From NCBI GenBank assembly GCA_030272155.1, contig CP126191.1:518501-582500 (forward strand): a DNA stretch of 64,000 nucleotides, read 5' to 3'. A model generated the notes under the pieces. It did not search any database. It worked only from the letters and a program-made list of their open reading frames with translations, and was not told the DNA's origin. Positions 48,232-61,770 of the stretch are shown piece after piece. The translations under genes were made by a program, and so were the position numbers. Within the stretch, counting starts at the first letter, position 1. Each line of letters starts with the position of its first letter. Source of the stretch: Tetradesmus obliquus (Eukaryota; Chlorophyta; Chlorophyceae; Sphaeropleales; Scenedesmaceae).

Positions 48232-51200
48232 ATGGGTGACTGGGCTGGTGAGGAGCGCTCAGGCTGTCTGGTGCTTCGGGAGTTGCCTCCCAGGCCTACA
48301 CAGCGGACGTGCAAGGTATCTGCAGACTTGGAGCAGAAGACACAAGGTGCGAGCATGCGCTAAACGCATACGCTGCGGCAGAGAGCTGCTGGATCATCTA
48401 CTTCTGCTGTTGTCTTACTGGCAGCAGCAATTGCCGCTGAACTGCAGCTCCATGTCAGCTGCTAAGATCTGTGTTGCCCTGGTATCCTTGTAGCATTGGA
48501 TCTCGATTGCTTTCCTGGAGAGCATGGCGAGCAGCAGCTGCAGCTGCAGGCCTTTCAAGAAGCATGGGGCGCCATCAACAGTACAATCAAGGTAAGCCTG
48601 TCACCCTGTTACAAGAGAGGTGCTTGGTCTCATGTAATAGTTGGTGCGCGAGCTTAGCAGGCCAGTTGCACTGCACCATGGTGAAGCATGTCAAGTCATC
48701 CGGCAGTTGACAACTGGTCAAAGCAAGGCGCTGTCTTTGGGGCAACCTTCACAAGCCACTGTATGTTCTGCTGCTTGCTTTGTGCTTGCAGGATCTGCGG
48801 GAGCAGCACCTTAAGCCTGTGTTCCAGCAGCTGCAGCAGTGGGCGGCTGCAAGCGCCCCTGCGCTGCAGCAGCAGCCTAGCGGACTTCCCCCAGCAGCCA
48901 CCAGCGCTGGCGCAGCACCTGCGGCAGCAGGCACCAGTCAAGCAGCAGCTGCAGCAGCAACCAATGTCAGCAGCAGCACAGCAGCAGATGCGCGGCAGCT
49001 GCCAACAGCCGTGCTGTCTGTAGCGTCCAGCTCCAATATTGCTGACACGTATGCACACCTCATCGCTACGCTCAAGAAGCAGGTGGGAGGGCTGAGCAGG
49101 CTTGAGGCCATGCAGGGGGCTATGCAGTGACGCAGCCGCATGCAGTTCCGACAGTCGTGCGCAGCAGCAGGCATAAATGCAGGCAGGCGGCAGGTGCTTG
49201 GATGGGCTGTCATGATCACAGGTGGCAGCCCCCATTGATGCGGTACTGCGTTGCTAACTAGTCACACAGTGCATACGCAGATCTGGCTACACAAGCGCAG
49301 TGCGGCTTTGAGTGGGAGAGGTTTCCTGCAAGCAGATGTCGTCATCACGATAGCTGCTGGATACCAACCAAAAACCCTCGAAAACTGCTCTGCAGGGCCA
49401 CCCCGTGGCGTTGGTGTCTGCCCGCGAGGCAGCAGCAGGCCTGTCAGCAGTGCTCAACAGCGCCATGCGCCGCTTCCTCAACAGCGCCACAGCAGCAGAC
49501 GACATGCCTGCGCTGCTGGCCTGGTGGCAGGATGAGTGGCAGCGTGCCTACGGGGCAGCGGCAAGCAGCACCAGTGCTGCAGTAGGGCAGCAGACGCCCA
49601 AGACCAGCAGCAAAGCTCGCAGCAGAGCAGCAGCAGGCGATGCACTTGAGATGGACATGGACCCTGACCTGGCAGCTCCAGCTGCTGCTGCTGCTGCTGT
49701 TGCCATGCCGCCACGGACAGCCAGCAATTCAGCAGCAGCAGCCACGCCTGCAACAGCTGCCCGAGAGCTTCGCGCACGCCCTGCCCCAAAGACACCACGT
49801 GGTGGCGCTGCTGCTGCTGCTGCTCAGGGTGGCGGCTGCAGCAGCAGCTTGGGTGTGCCGGTGCTGGTCCTGCAAGAGGCGGATGGGGGTGACCTGGAGG
49901 CACTGGAGGAGCTGGTGGTGGCGCTCAGCGAGGTGCGCAGCAGCATCGCACAAAGAAAGCACAAGAAAGAGAAAGTCAACGACGGCATGGGAGATCAATG
50001 AAGCGCCAGGCACAGCTACAGCAAGAAAGACAGCCAGCGCTGCACCCCTGCACCAGCTGCATGCCCCAGCGTGTTGCTTGCTCGCCAGTGTTGCGGCAAT
50101 GGTGCCTGTTACGCAGGCACATCCAGCGCGTGTGTCTGGTAGATGCTGGTGGTACCGCCTGCTATGCATTGCAGCGGGCGTGCATCAAGGTGCCTGTGTA
50201 CCTGCTGTCAGGATATCTTGCATCACTGGGCTGCGCAAAGGTCGCCAGCAGCAGCACCGTTTTCTCATTTATTCTGCTTCTCTGCCTGCAGGCACGTACT
50301 GCCGGGCTGCCCATCGTGCTGGTGCTGGGCGTGAGCTGCAGCCCTGCCTGCCTGCTGCAGCTGCTGCCCAACGCGCTGCTGCGGCGCGCCAGCCTGCTGA
50401 GCCTTGCGCTGCCGCCGGCGCGGCAGCAGCTGGTACAGGTATACAGGTGTGTGTTTGTGTGTGGCTGCAGCGGGCTGGGTGGTTGCGTACATGCGCATCT
50501 AACTTCACCGTCGAGTGTTGCTGCGTGTTTGCATGGTGATCATTTGCATGTGTCCAGAGATTCGTAACAGGTAATGCATGCATGCGCAGCGATGTGCTGC
50601 TTGCGTCAAAAATTGTCATCTCAACTGCTGCTCAATGTCTCACCTTCTAGTTTAGGCAGCACACCTTGCAGTGCTTCACTTTGTGGCTGCCTGCTGCGTG
50701 CCATGCATCTGCTTGTCGCCCCTGCAGGCAGCTGCTGCTGTGTGAGCCTGCGCTGCTGCTGGGCCCGCAGCTGTCTGCATGGCTGCTGCAGCACTTCAGG
50801 GACGCAGACTGCAGCGCCAGCATGGCGGAGCGCGTGATGCAGGTGAGCCCAGGGCTGCTCTGTAGTTTTGGTGGCGATGCGTAGAGTCAACAATATCAGG
50901 TCTTGCTGTGTGGTTTTCATGCAGAAGTGGGTTCTGGGCGCTATAGCATGCTTCATCAAGGGCATGTTGGTGGCACTGCACACCTGCGCACGGCAGCTGC
51001 AACATCACAGCGATCTCGACAGACACGGATAGCACTGCAGCACGTGCTGTCTTGCAGCTTGTAGTTCCTCCCTGCCTTCGTCTGCCAATCCTTATCAACT
51101 GTGCTGCTATGTGGCTTGCCACATCACCTGCAGCTGTCATGTGTGGAGCACTTCAGGACGCAGCCGCTCAGCTGCCTCACAGCAGCAGCAGCCAGCGGCA

Positions 51201-54200
51201 GCCGGGCAGCCCTCTCCAAGGCTGTTGCTGCGCTGCCGCAGCAGCAGCTGATGCGCTGCTGCCAGGCGCTGCTAGCACACCCATCATCATCAACAGCAGC
51301 AGCAGCAGCAGAGCATGAAAGCAGCAGCAGCAAGCGCAGCCCTGCAGGCCCTGGTCAGCCAGACACAGCAGCAGCAGCAGCAACTACAGCAGCAGCTGAG
51401 AAGCTGCAGGCATTCTTGCACCCTGCTGGCGCCAAACAGCAGCGGGCTGGTCAGGCTGCTGCTGCTGCTGCTGGTGTGCTGGAGGAGGCCGTTTGGGGAG
51501 CCATGAAGGCCTTTGGGCGCTGGCGGCTGGGGCTGCTGCTGCTGCACGTGCTGGCAGAGTTCACAGGTAGGCTCTGCCTGCTGTGCATGTGTTTGCGCTA
51601 CCTGCTATGCCTGAGAGCGTGTGCGTTTGGTGCAGGCTCATGGTATGCAACACAATGTGCAGCTCCAATACGACTCATGCTGCAGAGCAGCCGCCCACTG
51701 AACATACTGACCTCGTTGAGTGTTGCCTGTGCTATTGCCTCTGCGTGGCGGCTGCTGCAGGCCTTGCCAGCAGGGACGCCTCGCTGCAGCTGCCCAGCCT
51801 GTTCTCCGCAGCCAGCCAGCAGCACTTCCTGCAAAGCAGCAAGCGCGGCAGCCTCAGCCCCTGCGGCCATGTGCTGCTGAAGCTGCTGGGCAACAGCAGC
51901 AGCAGCAGCAGCAGTGGCAGGTCGGGGGTGGTGGCGGTGAGGGACCTGTCGGATGCAGACTGCGAGCAGCTGCTGCAACGGCTGCTGCATGTGGTGGCAG
52001 CTGGCGGGCAGCAGCAGCAGCAACAGGATGGCGACAAGCAGGGGAAGCAGAAGCGTGCTGCAGCACGTGGTGGTGCAGGTGCAGCAGGCATTGTGATCAT
52101 TGACAGTGAGGACAGCAGCAGTGATGATGACAGCATGGCGGGCAGCGACAGCAGTGATGATGATGAGGAGCAGAAGCCAGACCCAGCCACGGATGGTGTG
52201 CTGGCGAGCTGCGAGGAGGTCCAGCAGCTGCAATCAGCATTGGCAGCACTGCAGGCAGCTGCAACAGGCAATGCTGAAGCAGCAGCAGATGGTGCTGATG
52301 AGGATGCAATGCTCACCAGCCCGCAGAAGAAGCAGAAGCGCCACCACAAGCAGCCACAGCAGCAGCAGCAGGAGGAACTGCTGGCAGCATTCAGGGAGAG
52401 CTTTGCTGCGCTGCTGGCACCCTTTCCAGAGCTACTGCAGCCGGCAGCAGCGGCAGCAGCAGCGCCGCGCACCGCTCTGCTGTCGTCCGGCACCCCAGGA
52501 TCTGTCAGCACACCAATCAGCAAGGCTGGCGGCAGGGGCAACGCTGACTCGCTGCCTACCCCTGGCGGCCTCGCCAGTGCGCTGCGCAGGCAGGTGCGCT
52601 TTGCGCCCGACACGCCAAACCATGCAGCGAGCAAGGCTGGCGCTGCTGGCAGCAACATGAGCACGCCTGATGATGCAGTTGCTGTCGCGGGGCACATCAA
52701 GACGCCCAGCAAGAAGGTGTCAAAGCCAGCGCAGCCGCGCAAGTCGCTGTTTGGGGCTCCAGTTGCAGCTGCAGGGCCCGCGGCAGCAGGGGCAGCAGCG
52801 GCAGCAGCATACGGCGGCAAGTTGCGCAGGAAGCGTGGCGAGAAGCAGAAGGTGGAGGAGGGGGACATCGCAGGCACGTCTGCGGCAGCACTGGCAGCAG
52901 CAGTGGCGGCGGCGTCTGGCAGCGCAGCAGCTGCAGCGAGCGCCGCATCCAAAGCAACGAACAAGCGCTCGCAGCGGCTGATGCAGCTCATGGCAGCTTC
53001 AGGGCCGTCTGTTGGTGCCGCTGGCGGCAGCAGCAGCAGCCCTGGCAGCGGCAGCAGCACGCCAGTGAGTGCTACTAAGAGGGATGTTGCTAGCGGCAGC
53101 AGCAGCGGCAGGGGCCTGCTGTCTACGCCGCAGCCTGCGGAGGATGCAGCAGCAGCAGCAGCAGGTGGCTCGCCTGAGACGCCACTGTCGCCACGTGGCA
53201 GGGCCAGCAGCAGGCAGCGCGCCAATGCTGCTGCAGCAACAGGTGATGCAGGTGCAGCTGGCATGTTGGTGTCGCCAAGGGGTGGAGGCAGGGGGACAAG
53301 CAGGCTGTCACGGCAGTCACAGCCACAACACACAATGGCAGCAGAAGCAGCAGATGATGCAGATGATGTTGATGAGATGGCTGTTGAAGAGCAACAGGAG
53401 CAGCAGCAGAAAAGCAAGGCTGCAGCAGCTGCAGCGGCTGAGGCAGCCGCCTCACCTGCTGCCAGCTGCAGTGCTGCCTTGGCAACTCTTCTGGCAGCAG
53501 TCATCCCTAAGCTGCTGCTGCCATGGTGCTGCCCCAGCAGCAGCAGCAGCAGCGCTCTGGCAGCAGCGGGTGCATCTGCCTTTGTGTATGATGACCTGGC
53601 ACACGTCACCTCGCTGCTGTGCGCTGCGCCGCGCTGCGCAGTACATGCTGCGCTGACAGAGCCATCCGCACGCATGCCAGGTCACCCTCAGTTGATGGAG
53701 CCAGGCTGGGAGGACACCTGCCTGGCTTACATGCTGCTGCAGCAGCAGCGCGAGGATGGCATGCCTGTGGCAGACTGGTTTGGGCTGTTCTGCCAGGCGC
53801 AGGGCGTGCAGGGCTTCAGCAGTGCAGCAGATGCAGCAGCGATGGAGGCAGATGAGGAAGGGGCAGCAGCACCTGGCACGGGAAGAGCTGCGCGGGCGCG
53901 CGCGAGGCAGGGGCGCAAGGCGCGCGGGTATGCAGAGGCGAGGGACTCTGCAGCAGCAGCAGCAGCAGCAGCAGCGCAGGCACCTGGCAGCAGCAAAAAG
54001 AAGGCTGGGAGCAGCAGCAGGGACCAGGCGACGCCAAAGAAGCGCGGCGCAGCAGCGGCAGCAGCAGTAGCGGATGCCGACAGCGCTGGCGTTGATCAGC
54101 AGCAGCAGGTGGATGCACAGGAGCTGATGGTTGCTGCTGCGCGCTTCTGCCAGGCTGCTGCGGAGCTGCAGCTGCTGGGTGTGTGGAAGGCATCTAAGCG

Positions 54201-54336
54201 GCGGCGGCTAGCGGCAGTCACGCGCATGTTTGCTCCGGAGGGGCCAGGCATGGTGCTGCGGGGTGCGGCGGCCGACGGTGCTGCTGCTGCTGCGGCGGCG
54301 CTGGAGTCTCTGCCTGACCATGACTATGACTACTGA
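48232..54336 (+). CDS. ORC3: Origin recognition complex subunit 3
   Basis: Nine exons: 48232-48247, 48494-48591, 48792-49082, 49396-49932, 50292-50446, 50728-50842, 50925-50969, 51134-51566, 51761-54336. They total 4266 nt (1421 residues), all phases matching; the 16-nt first exon is the least certain. ORC3 is a core subunit of the complex that marks replication origins in the nucleus. Recognisable blocks are FQEAWGAIN with LPTAVLSVASSSNIADTY, the ATPase-like GLPIVLVLGVSCSPACLLQL, FIKGMLLSCVEHFRTQPLSC, and the C-terminal winged-helix part FVYDDLAHVTSLLCAAPRC, DTCLAYMLLQQQREDGMPVA, then ARFCQAAAELQLLGVWK with KRRRLAAVTRMFAP. The protein is about twice the usual 650-750 residues. The excess is chiefly an Ala/Ser/Gln-rich disordered insertion of about 500 residues (roughly 620-1140), with acidic runs and many SP/TP sites. 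Confidence 0.92.
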
Positions 54337-56077
54337 TGGATGCTGCGTGAGTGGCGTGTGGTGTGGTTGCCCTGCGTATTGCGGCTGGTTGTTGCTGTGG
54401 TTGGCTAGTCTGCAGGAGGTATCAGTGTGGTGTCGTCCTGTCAGACAGGTAGTCAGGTAGAAATTTAGCTGCAAGTGAGGTTGTTGGCAGTTCACAACTT
54501 GAAGGTGCTGTCCCTGCAAAAGGTTGTTGACCAGTCGGGCGCTGGAGGCGCTGCAGCGGTATCAGCGCCCAGCTGAGCTGAGGTCTCAGGCCCCTAGAGG
54601 GCAATTGACCTTTGCAAATCCTGCAGCATTTGTGGGTGCCGGAAAAGCCTGCCAGGCGCAACTGACTGTATGCGATCTTATGTACGACGGTTTTCAGGAT
54701 GAGACCTGGTGGTTTCTTTCTCTTCAAAGGACCGGTCTGGTTGCTCTTTTGTCTTTGCCCAGTGAGCCTGTCATTGGCTCCCCACAGGCAAGGTGGCTTG
54801 TGAAACTTCCAACGTGTGAGGGAGTATAGGCTTTGCGGGAAGGAGGCGAGTTAATGCGGGAAACGGTTGAGGCTCGCGGGGAACAGCGGGGGCTGGCGTG
54901 TAACTGGGGGCCCTGCGTGTAACTTGGCGTCCACGTCACCAGGGTTCATGTTGGGCGGGTACACGCAGAGGGACACGGCATTCATCAGAATCCCGGTCAC
55001 CACCCTAACACACATCGTGGCCCTTCTGTTAACATGAATGCAGCTGCATGGCTGGTGGTGCTGCTATTACGTTCCACTCGCTTCAAGTTGCGCCCTGCCA
55101 ACACACGAGTTTTGAAATTTGTGCGACTTGTTACAAGTTCCAGGCCCACCCAGCATGGGGTTCAACAAGTACCGCGCTTGCCAACTTCCAGCGTGGGTTG
55201 CCACACAAGCCACACAAGCTTTCAATCGCCACACAGTGTGGAATCTAGATCTAGATTAGACTGCATTGTCATGACACGTACACGTGCTGCATATGATGTG
55301 CCACCATGATCACAACGTGACAAAGCACACGCCACATTCACAGAGTGTGTGCAGTCAATGTGCGCACAGTGCACGACAGGCAGCAGCAGTGCTGGATGTC
55401 ATGCCTGGCATCGGAGACGCTGCCTGCAGGATGCCAGGATGCACACACACGCCACAGTCGCTGCAGCAATATATTACAGCCACTGCAGTAGAGATTTGCG
55501 CACAGTGTGCACCAGTGGCATTCAATGCCACCAAATTGGTATCATGTCTGGCATGTGGGATTCAAAGCGCTTGAAGTGAACTGGTTCAATAAATTCCTTT
55601 CAGATATAAACAAATCATGACGTCATCAAGATGTCTCATCAATCAATTGGCTGCAACAAAGTTCAGGATTGCCTGCAATATCAAGCAGCTTCGATCAAGG
55701 AGCTGCTGCAATGACATCTTTCAACAAATATGCAAGCAAATTTCACGGCGAACCCATCATAATAACCAAAGGAGAGCTACACACAATCACGGCGGCTGCA
55801 AGCACATTGCTTTAATCTGTGCTTCTAGCAGCAAACAAGCAAGCAGAGGGTCACAAACATCAGACACAGGGACCTGTGAGCTGTCACAGCGTGCTCAGGT
55901 TATGTGCACCCCGCGCGCTGCAGCTACGCCAGGTCAGGCCAGCAATACTCTCCGGCCCATTCCAGGCCTGTCCTCATCCTCCTCTAATTTACGCAAGCAA
56001 GAGCATAGGTTCAGAAAGGCTGTGATTTGCAACTGGCCAGCTGGGGCACCGTCAGCTCAGCAGCTGTTGTTGGTCCA
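54337..56077. other. Convergent intergenic region
   Basis: ORC3 (plus) and the Cys-rich gene (minus) converge here. I see two 3' UTR-like ends and no gene between them. Frames at 54524-54829 and 55617-56225 are open but show no motif or splice context. Confidence 0.5.
54899..54922 (+). terminator. Two TGTAA motifs downstream of ORC3
   Basis: TGTAA occurs at 54899-54903 and 54918-54922, about 560-580 nt after the ORC3 stop; either may be its poly(A) signal. Confidence 0.35.
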
Positions 56078-57235
56078 TCAGGGCAAAGGTGCTGTCACAG
56101 GGCCTGCTGTGATAGAGATGTCATTGTCGATGCGGGTGCGCACCAGCGTGCGCACAGTCTCAGTCATCGTCACAGCGCCCTTGAGCAGCGTGCAGCTGGT
56201 GATGGTCTTGGCGGCGCTGCTGTAGCCGTCCATGCGCACTGCAGCGCACTCGGACTTCAGCGTGCAGGTGCTCACACAGACTGCCATGCTGCTGGTGGCA
56301 ATGGTGTTGACGTAGATGCCCACCTCCTGTGCAGCATCATCCACCCACCAGGAGAACAGGCCAGAGCCCATGCTGGCTGCCAGCAGGTTGGAGTTGGGCA
56401 CCACCTTGTAGGCAAGCAGCGTGCTGCAGACCAATGAGCACAGCAGCAGCGGCAGCAGCAGCAGCAGCAGCAGAGCAGGGGGAGAGCGTCAGCGGCTGTA
56501 GCTTGTATCCGAGCCGTCTGCAAGTGGCTGACCGCTGCAGTATCGCCTGGCTGTTTTACAAGCCACAATGCAGCTGACAGCATCGCAGATCATGTCCTGC
56601 TTTGCAACAGATGCACAGCACACAATGGAATCAAGCACTAGAGGCACATCATAGCGGCCACTGCCGACACTCACGTTCCGATGGTGCGCGGGGTAGACAC
56701 GCGCAGCTGGCACCTTGTGGCCACATCACCGGCATAGTCATAGTTCAGGAACTGGCACTCTGGGTTGGCCCTGCAGGAGGCCACACAGGCGTCCAGGTCT
56801 GCGCTGTTGCCTGCCACATTGCTGCCGCTGCTGGTGAGCTTCCAGTTGCCATCCTCCACCTGGCCAAACTCAACGCTGCACTGGCCCACGCTGCTGGCAC
56901 CGGGCTTTGTGACCACGGCAGAGGTGAACAGGTTGTCGCTGGTGCTGCTGGGGCCACTCTGGAAGCGGAAGCGGTAGATGTTGGAGCCGGCAGGGCAGCG
57001 CTCGCATGTGAAGTTGCCAGCAGTGCGGGCCTCATCACCGTAGAAGCTGGAGGGGCACAGCTGGCAGCTGCTACCACCCTCAGCAATGCCCTGGCCAGCT
57101 GGGCAAACTGCACACATGCAGGCAGTGACAGATGGCAGCAGCAGCAGCAGCAGGTTGGTGTTGTAGAGTGGGTGATGCCTCAAGCAAGGCGGCCATGGGA
57201 GGCAGCTGGTCACATGGTGGCAGTGAATGCCAGGG

Positions 57236-57367
57236 TGCTGCTGCGCCTATTGCTGCGCCTATTGCTGCGCCTATTGCTGCGCCTATTGCTGCGGGTGCAC
57301 TGGACTGCACTGGACTGCACTGGACTGCACAAAAACACTATTGGAGCAAGACTATTGGAGCAAGACA
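57236..57367. repeat. Three adjacent tandem repeats within one intron
   Basis: Inside the intron between exons 9 and 10 of the Cys-rich gene: a 12-bp unit (GCTGCGCCTATT) four to five times, then a 10-bp unit (ACTGCACTGG) three to four times, then a 15-bp unit (ACTATTGGAGCAAGA) twice. Confidence 0.9.
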
Positions 57368-58463
57368 ATGCGGATCACCCAGCTTGCAAGCAACGTGCGG
57401 CACTCACTGTCGCAGCGGTCGTCGGATGGTGAGCCAATCTCCCTGGTGGTCTTGCCGTTGGGGCAGGCTGTGCATGCACCTGATGCATTGTTGGCCCTGA
57501 TCTCCCTGTCAATGGGCGAGAAAAGCCTGCAGAGTAGGGACAGCAACATGACAGCAGCAGCAGCAGCAGCAGCAGCGGAATTACAAGATGCAAAGCATGC
57601 ATGAGCACGCGATGTGGCGGTGCGGGTGGAGAGACATGCACCAGCAGTGCAGCGTTGTAATTGTGGTGCATCAGACATGACTGGTGAAGTGCTGCTGGCA
57701 GGGCTGCTGGGCTTGCTCTGCTCAAGGTCTAGGTAACAGGATAGGACTAAGCTCTGGCTGCAGAACTCTCAGTTTCATGCCAGGCCTGTCCTATATATTA
57801 AATATTTGCGCTGAGGAGCACAGGCTGAAGCAGGCTGACCTGCTTCTGATGCGCAGCACTTTTGTAATTGTAACTGCTTGGGCGAGGCCCCAAAAAAGAG
57901 CAGTTGCCATGGCACCCAAGCATGCTGTGTGGAAGGACGCAGCACTGAATGCATGCTTGGAAGGATGACTCACCATAGTCGCACTTGCTCAGGCTGGCGG
58001 CAGGGTCGGCAGCGTTGGGGAACTGCCAGCCGGGCAGCACATACTTGCAGTCGGCTGCGCTCTGGCTGTCCTCGCTATATGTGGTGGTGCCATCAATTGG
58101 GCAGACCGAGCACTTGTTGGCATCCTCGCCGATAGCGTCATTGTACTCGCCCTTGGGGCAGGGCGTGGCCTGGAAACCATCAAAGCCATAGCCGGGCTGA
58201 GTCAGGCAGGCCAGAGGGTCATAGAAGCCGCCGGTGGTCGTGTCATAGAAGTAACGGGTGGGGAAGTTTGTAGCAGTGGTACGGTCCATGGTGGTTGTGT
58301 ACTTGGGGCAGGTCTTGCACTCAGTCACAGTCACCTTCATCAGGATGCCCTGGTCGGTGCCGTTTGTGCCATAGTTGTTGGTGTCGCAGGTGACGGCCAT
58401 GTAGATGGGCTTGCTGACATTGGAGCCAGGAGCCAGCACCATACCCTGGCCGCGGCGGATGTC

Positions 58464-58586
<123 letters not shown>

Positions 58587-59248
58587 CAGCCGTGTTCAGC
58601 AGTGGTGGGGCCGTGCAGCAGCAGCGTACTGCGACAGTGCGGCACAACATGCTGGTACTGCCAGTCAGCAACATAGGCACCTGCCTGCAACAAACTGCCA
58701 GCAACACTGCGGCAGAGCCATTGTATGCTGGTACTAGTACTGCTACAAAGTAGCCCCTTACAGTATTGCTGCACGCATCCATGCTTCAAGCATGCATGGC
58801 AGTCTTTCCGAGGCCCCACTCACAGCAAGAGTCCGAGGTCATGGGCACCAGCAGTGTCTCGGCAGGTGACCAGGTGGTGCTGCCATCGTCGCTGGGCCGG
58901 AAGATGGTCAGAGACTCCAAATCAGCAGACAGGATGCCAGCACCGCAGGCAGTGCATGATGTGGCCACACCGGTGTACTGCACCCAGTTAGGCTGGTAGA
59001 AGCCGTTGGGGTTGGCAGCGTCACCGTTGGCGCACTTGACGGTGGTGTTGGCGGCGGCTGAGAAGTAGTGGCCAGGGGGAATAGCTGCAGGCAGGCAGGC
59101 AGGTTGGTGCGATGCAGAATAATATGGTTACCTTTCTCAAGTGAAGGTGATGTGGAATCTTGGCAGCTACGCAGCACCAACGTGTCATTGCTGTTGCTGC
59201 ACTTGCCTGCACTCAGTGTTGTGCCGGCACCCATGTTGACAGGGCAGT

Positions 59249-59358
59249 GGCTGGCTGCGCAGGGTTTGGGGAATTGGGCAGTGACTGGCTGCACATGGTT
59301 TAGTGCATTGGCTGGCTGCGCAGGGTTTGGGGTTTAGGCAGCCGCTGGCTGCGCAGGC
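59249..59358. repeat. Tandem repeat of about 34 bp in an intron
   Basis: Three and a half imperfect copies built around TGGCTGCGCAGGGTTTGGGG in the intron between exons 6 and 7 of the Cys-rich gene; the last copy abuts the exon-6 donor. Confidence 0.75.
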
Positions 59359-59925
59359 ACTCACCACACTGGGAAGGAGCCACAGCACCCAGGCCCTTGG
59401 TCCAGAGGCCAGAGACAATCCTGTCGCACGGCTTCCGGCCATCTCCGTTGGGGTGGACACCTCCAGGGCACCAGCTGTTCTGCAGGCAGATGGAGGTGGT
59501 GGGCTCTGGCTTCTGCATCTGGGTGTTGGAGTTGAGCCAGAAGCGGCCAGGCTTGAGCACTGCGGCACAGCACACACAACAGTCAGCACTGCAGCATGTA
59601 GCAGAACAGCATGCTTGCAGCAGGTGCCTTGATCCTAGCAGTGTCTGCATGCACCGGACTGACTGACGGGACCGCATTGCTGCCAGCTGCCTCATGTTTC
59701 ATTGCATCAAACGGGCAGCACATGCCTGCAAGTGCGTTCTAGAGACCTCACCCTTGCAGTCAGTGAGCAGTGTGCTGTTGGAGTGCTCGGTGGTGGAGCC
59801 GACCGGGCAGCTGTCGCACTTGGTGGCGGCAGGGCTCACAGCATACCCCCCCCCCCCTGTACTCGCCCTTGGGGCAGCGCACAGCAGCAGTGCCGGTGTA
59901 GAACCAGCCAGGGGGCACCTCTGCA

Positions 59926-59963
<38 letters not shown>

Positions 59964-60781
59964 GCGGCGGCAAGGATGTTACAACAAGGTGCAGAGCGCA
60001 TGCGGAGGCACAAGGAATGTGCATCAGGCAGATCACTGCAGGAGTTGAAGCTGCATGCATGCAGCAATGTACTTGCAGACTGTGCAGTAGTGGGCAGCAG
60101 CAAGGCACTTACTGCACACAATAGCATTGATCTGCAGGCCGCCGACTGAGGGGTCGGTCTTCAGGCCACTCTGGCAGGGCGTGCAGGCCTTCTGCTTGTT
60201 GAAGCCAGGTGCGTGGGTGTTAGGGCCACACAGCGCGGCAGAGGGCTTGCCGACAGTGCTGGGCACATACTTGTAGCCGGGCTTGTTCACTGCAGGGGCA
60301 GAAGGGGTGCGGCAGCACACATGGTGTGAGGTGCATGGTGTGATGGAATGGCAGTGCAATGAGCCAACATGCCATACGGCGTATGCCGCATAGCGTGGCG
60401 CATGCAATGATGTTTGAGGCGTAGTGAAGGAGCACACGCGCACAGAGCCATACACAACTCAGGCCACTAGCGACACCCAACTCCAGGGCATAGCACCAAC
60501 CGCTGATGTTGCTTTTGCTGCGGTGGTCTCACCGCATGCAGCGCGTGATGTGGAGCGCTCAGCCTTCGTGGTGAGGCCAACAGTGGTGTCGTTGCTGGCC
60601 CAGTTGCAGCTGTAGATGACAGACTTGTGGCGATGCCTCCAGGGCAGTAGGAGCCAACTGGGCACTTTGTGCAGGTGGCAGGGTTGTTCACCAGGTAGAA
60701 GCCGGCAGCGCAGCCTGCGGTGACGGTAGCCAGACAAGCAGGAGCAGCAGCAGCAGAAGCACACCGTTGAAGGGAGTTCTT

Positions 60782-60824
<43 letters not shown>

Positions 60825-61770
60825 CAGCATTCTAGCACAGTTGCTGCCAAGCATAGTTGCTGTACTTTCCAGTCAGATGCATCCGGACCATGCAATGCTC
60901 TCTACAGCACACCTGATGTTGCTGCTGCTGCTGCTGCCACTGCTGCTGCTGCTGCAGCGGCGGCGGCGGCTGCTCACAGCAAGCTGTACCACGCAGTATT
61001 GGCCGCCGTAAGAGGCCGTAGCACGACACTGCTTCACTCACCGCAGCTGCCATCAGCAGCAGGCACCCTGTTGTTGAGGCACTTGGTGCACCTGTAGAAG
61101 GCAGATGTGCTGTCAAAGACGCAGGCACCAACAGTGGTGTCACAGCCAGCAGGGCAGCTGGTCTGCTGCAGCAGCTGCCGCTGACCTGTGGGGAGCAGGC
61201 AGCACAACGTGGTGCAGAAAGGTACCAAAATCTCAGTTGGATCGGAATAATAGGACATTGCGTGTTAAGCTGACCCGGCACTGCGGGGTTGCTGCTGCTG
61301 CCTTCAACGTGCATGCTGCCACATGGAGAGATCGCGGCTAGCTGCCATTGGTATGATATTATACATAAAGACAGCCGTAAGTGATATTATGGAATGCAAT
61401 GTCGCTGACAGTCAACGCCGCCAAAGGATTTGGTTCGAACCCGAAGCGGGCAACACCGGCCCGGTCACCGCCACCATCAACCAGGAGCGCAATGCTGCAG
61501 ACTCACCAAACACTGAAATTGCTGCACAGGACAAAAGGAGGGCCTTGAGCACCTTGGTGTTGGCCATGGTGGCTTGATCGGTCGAACGCGACGCTACTGC
61601 GACCGCGGGGCAAACAAGATAGAACGCTGGCTGGATGGCTTGCTGTTGCCGGCAAGAGTTTCCTCTTTTATAGGCTGGGTGTGTAAGCAACAGCTGTGCG
61701 TGCTGGGATCCCGGGTTGATTTGCTAATGCTGCAGCTAATCTGCCGGGAATTCCTTCGAAGGATGAGTAA

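Noticed and set aside
51732-53675. 647-codon frame on the minus strand
   Set aside because: It is the antisense shadow of the repetitive last exon of ORC3; the plus-strand frame has the conserved ORC3 C-terminus and correct splice phase.
61430-61460. tRNA-like T-arm (GGTTCGAACC)
   Set aside because: The T-arm pairs well, but no matching acceptor stem, D-arm or anticodon arm is found upstream; it lies in intron 1 of the Cys-rich gene.
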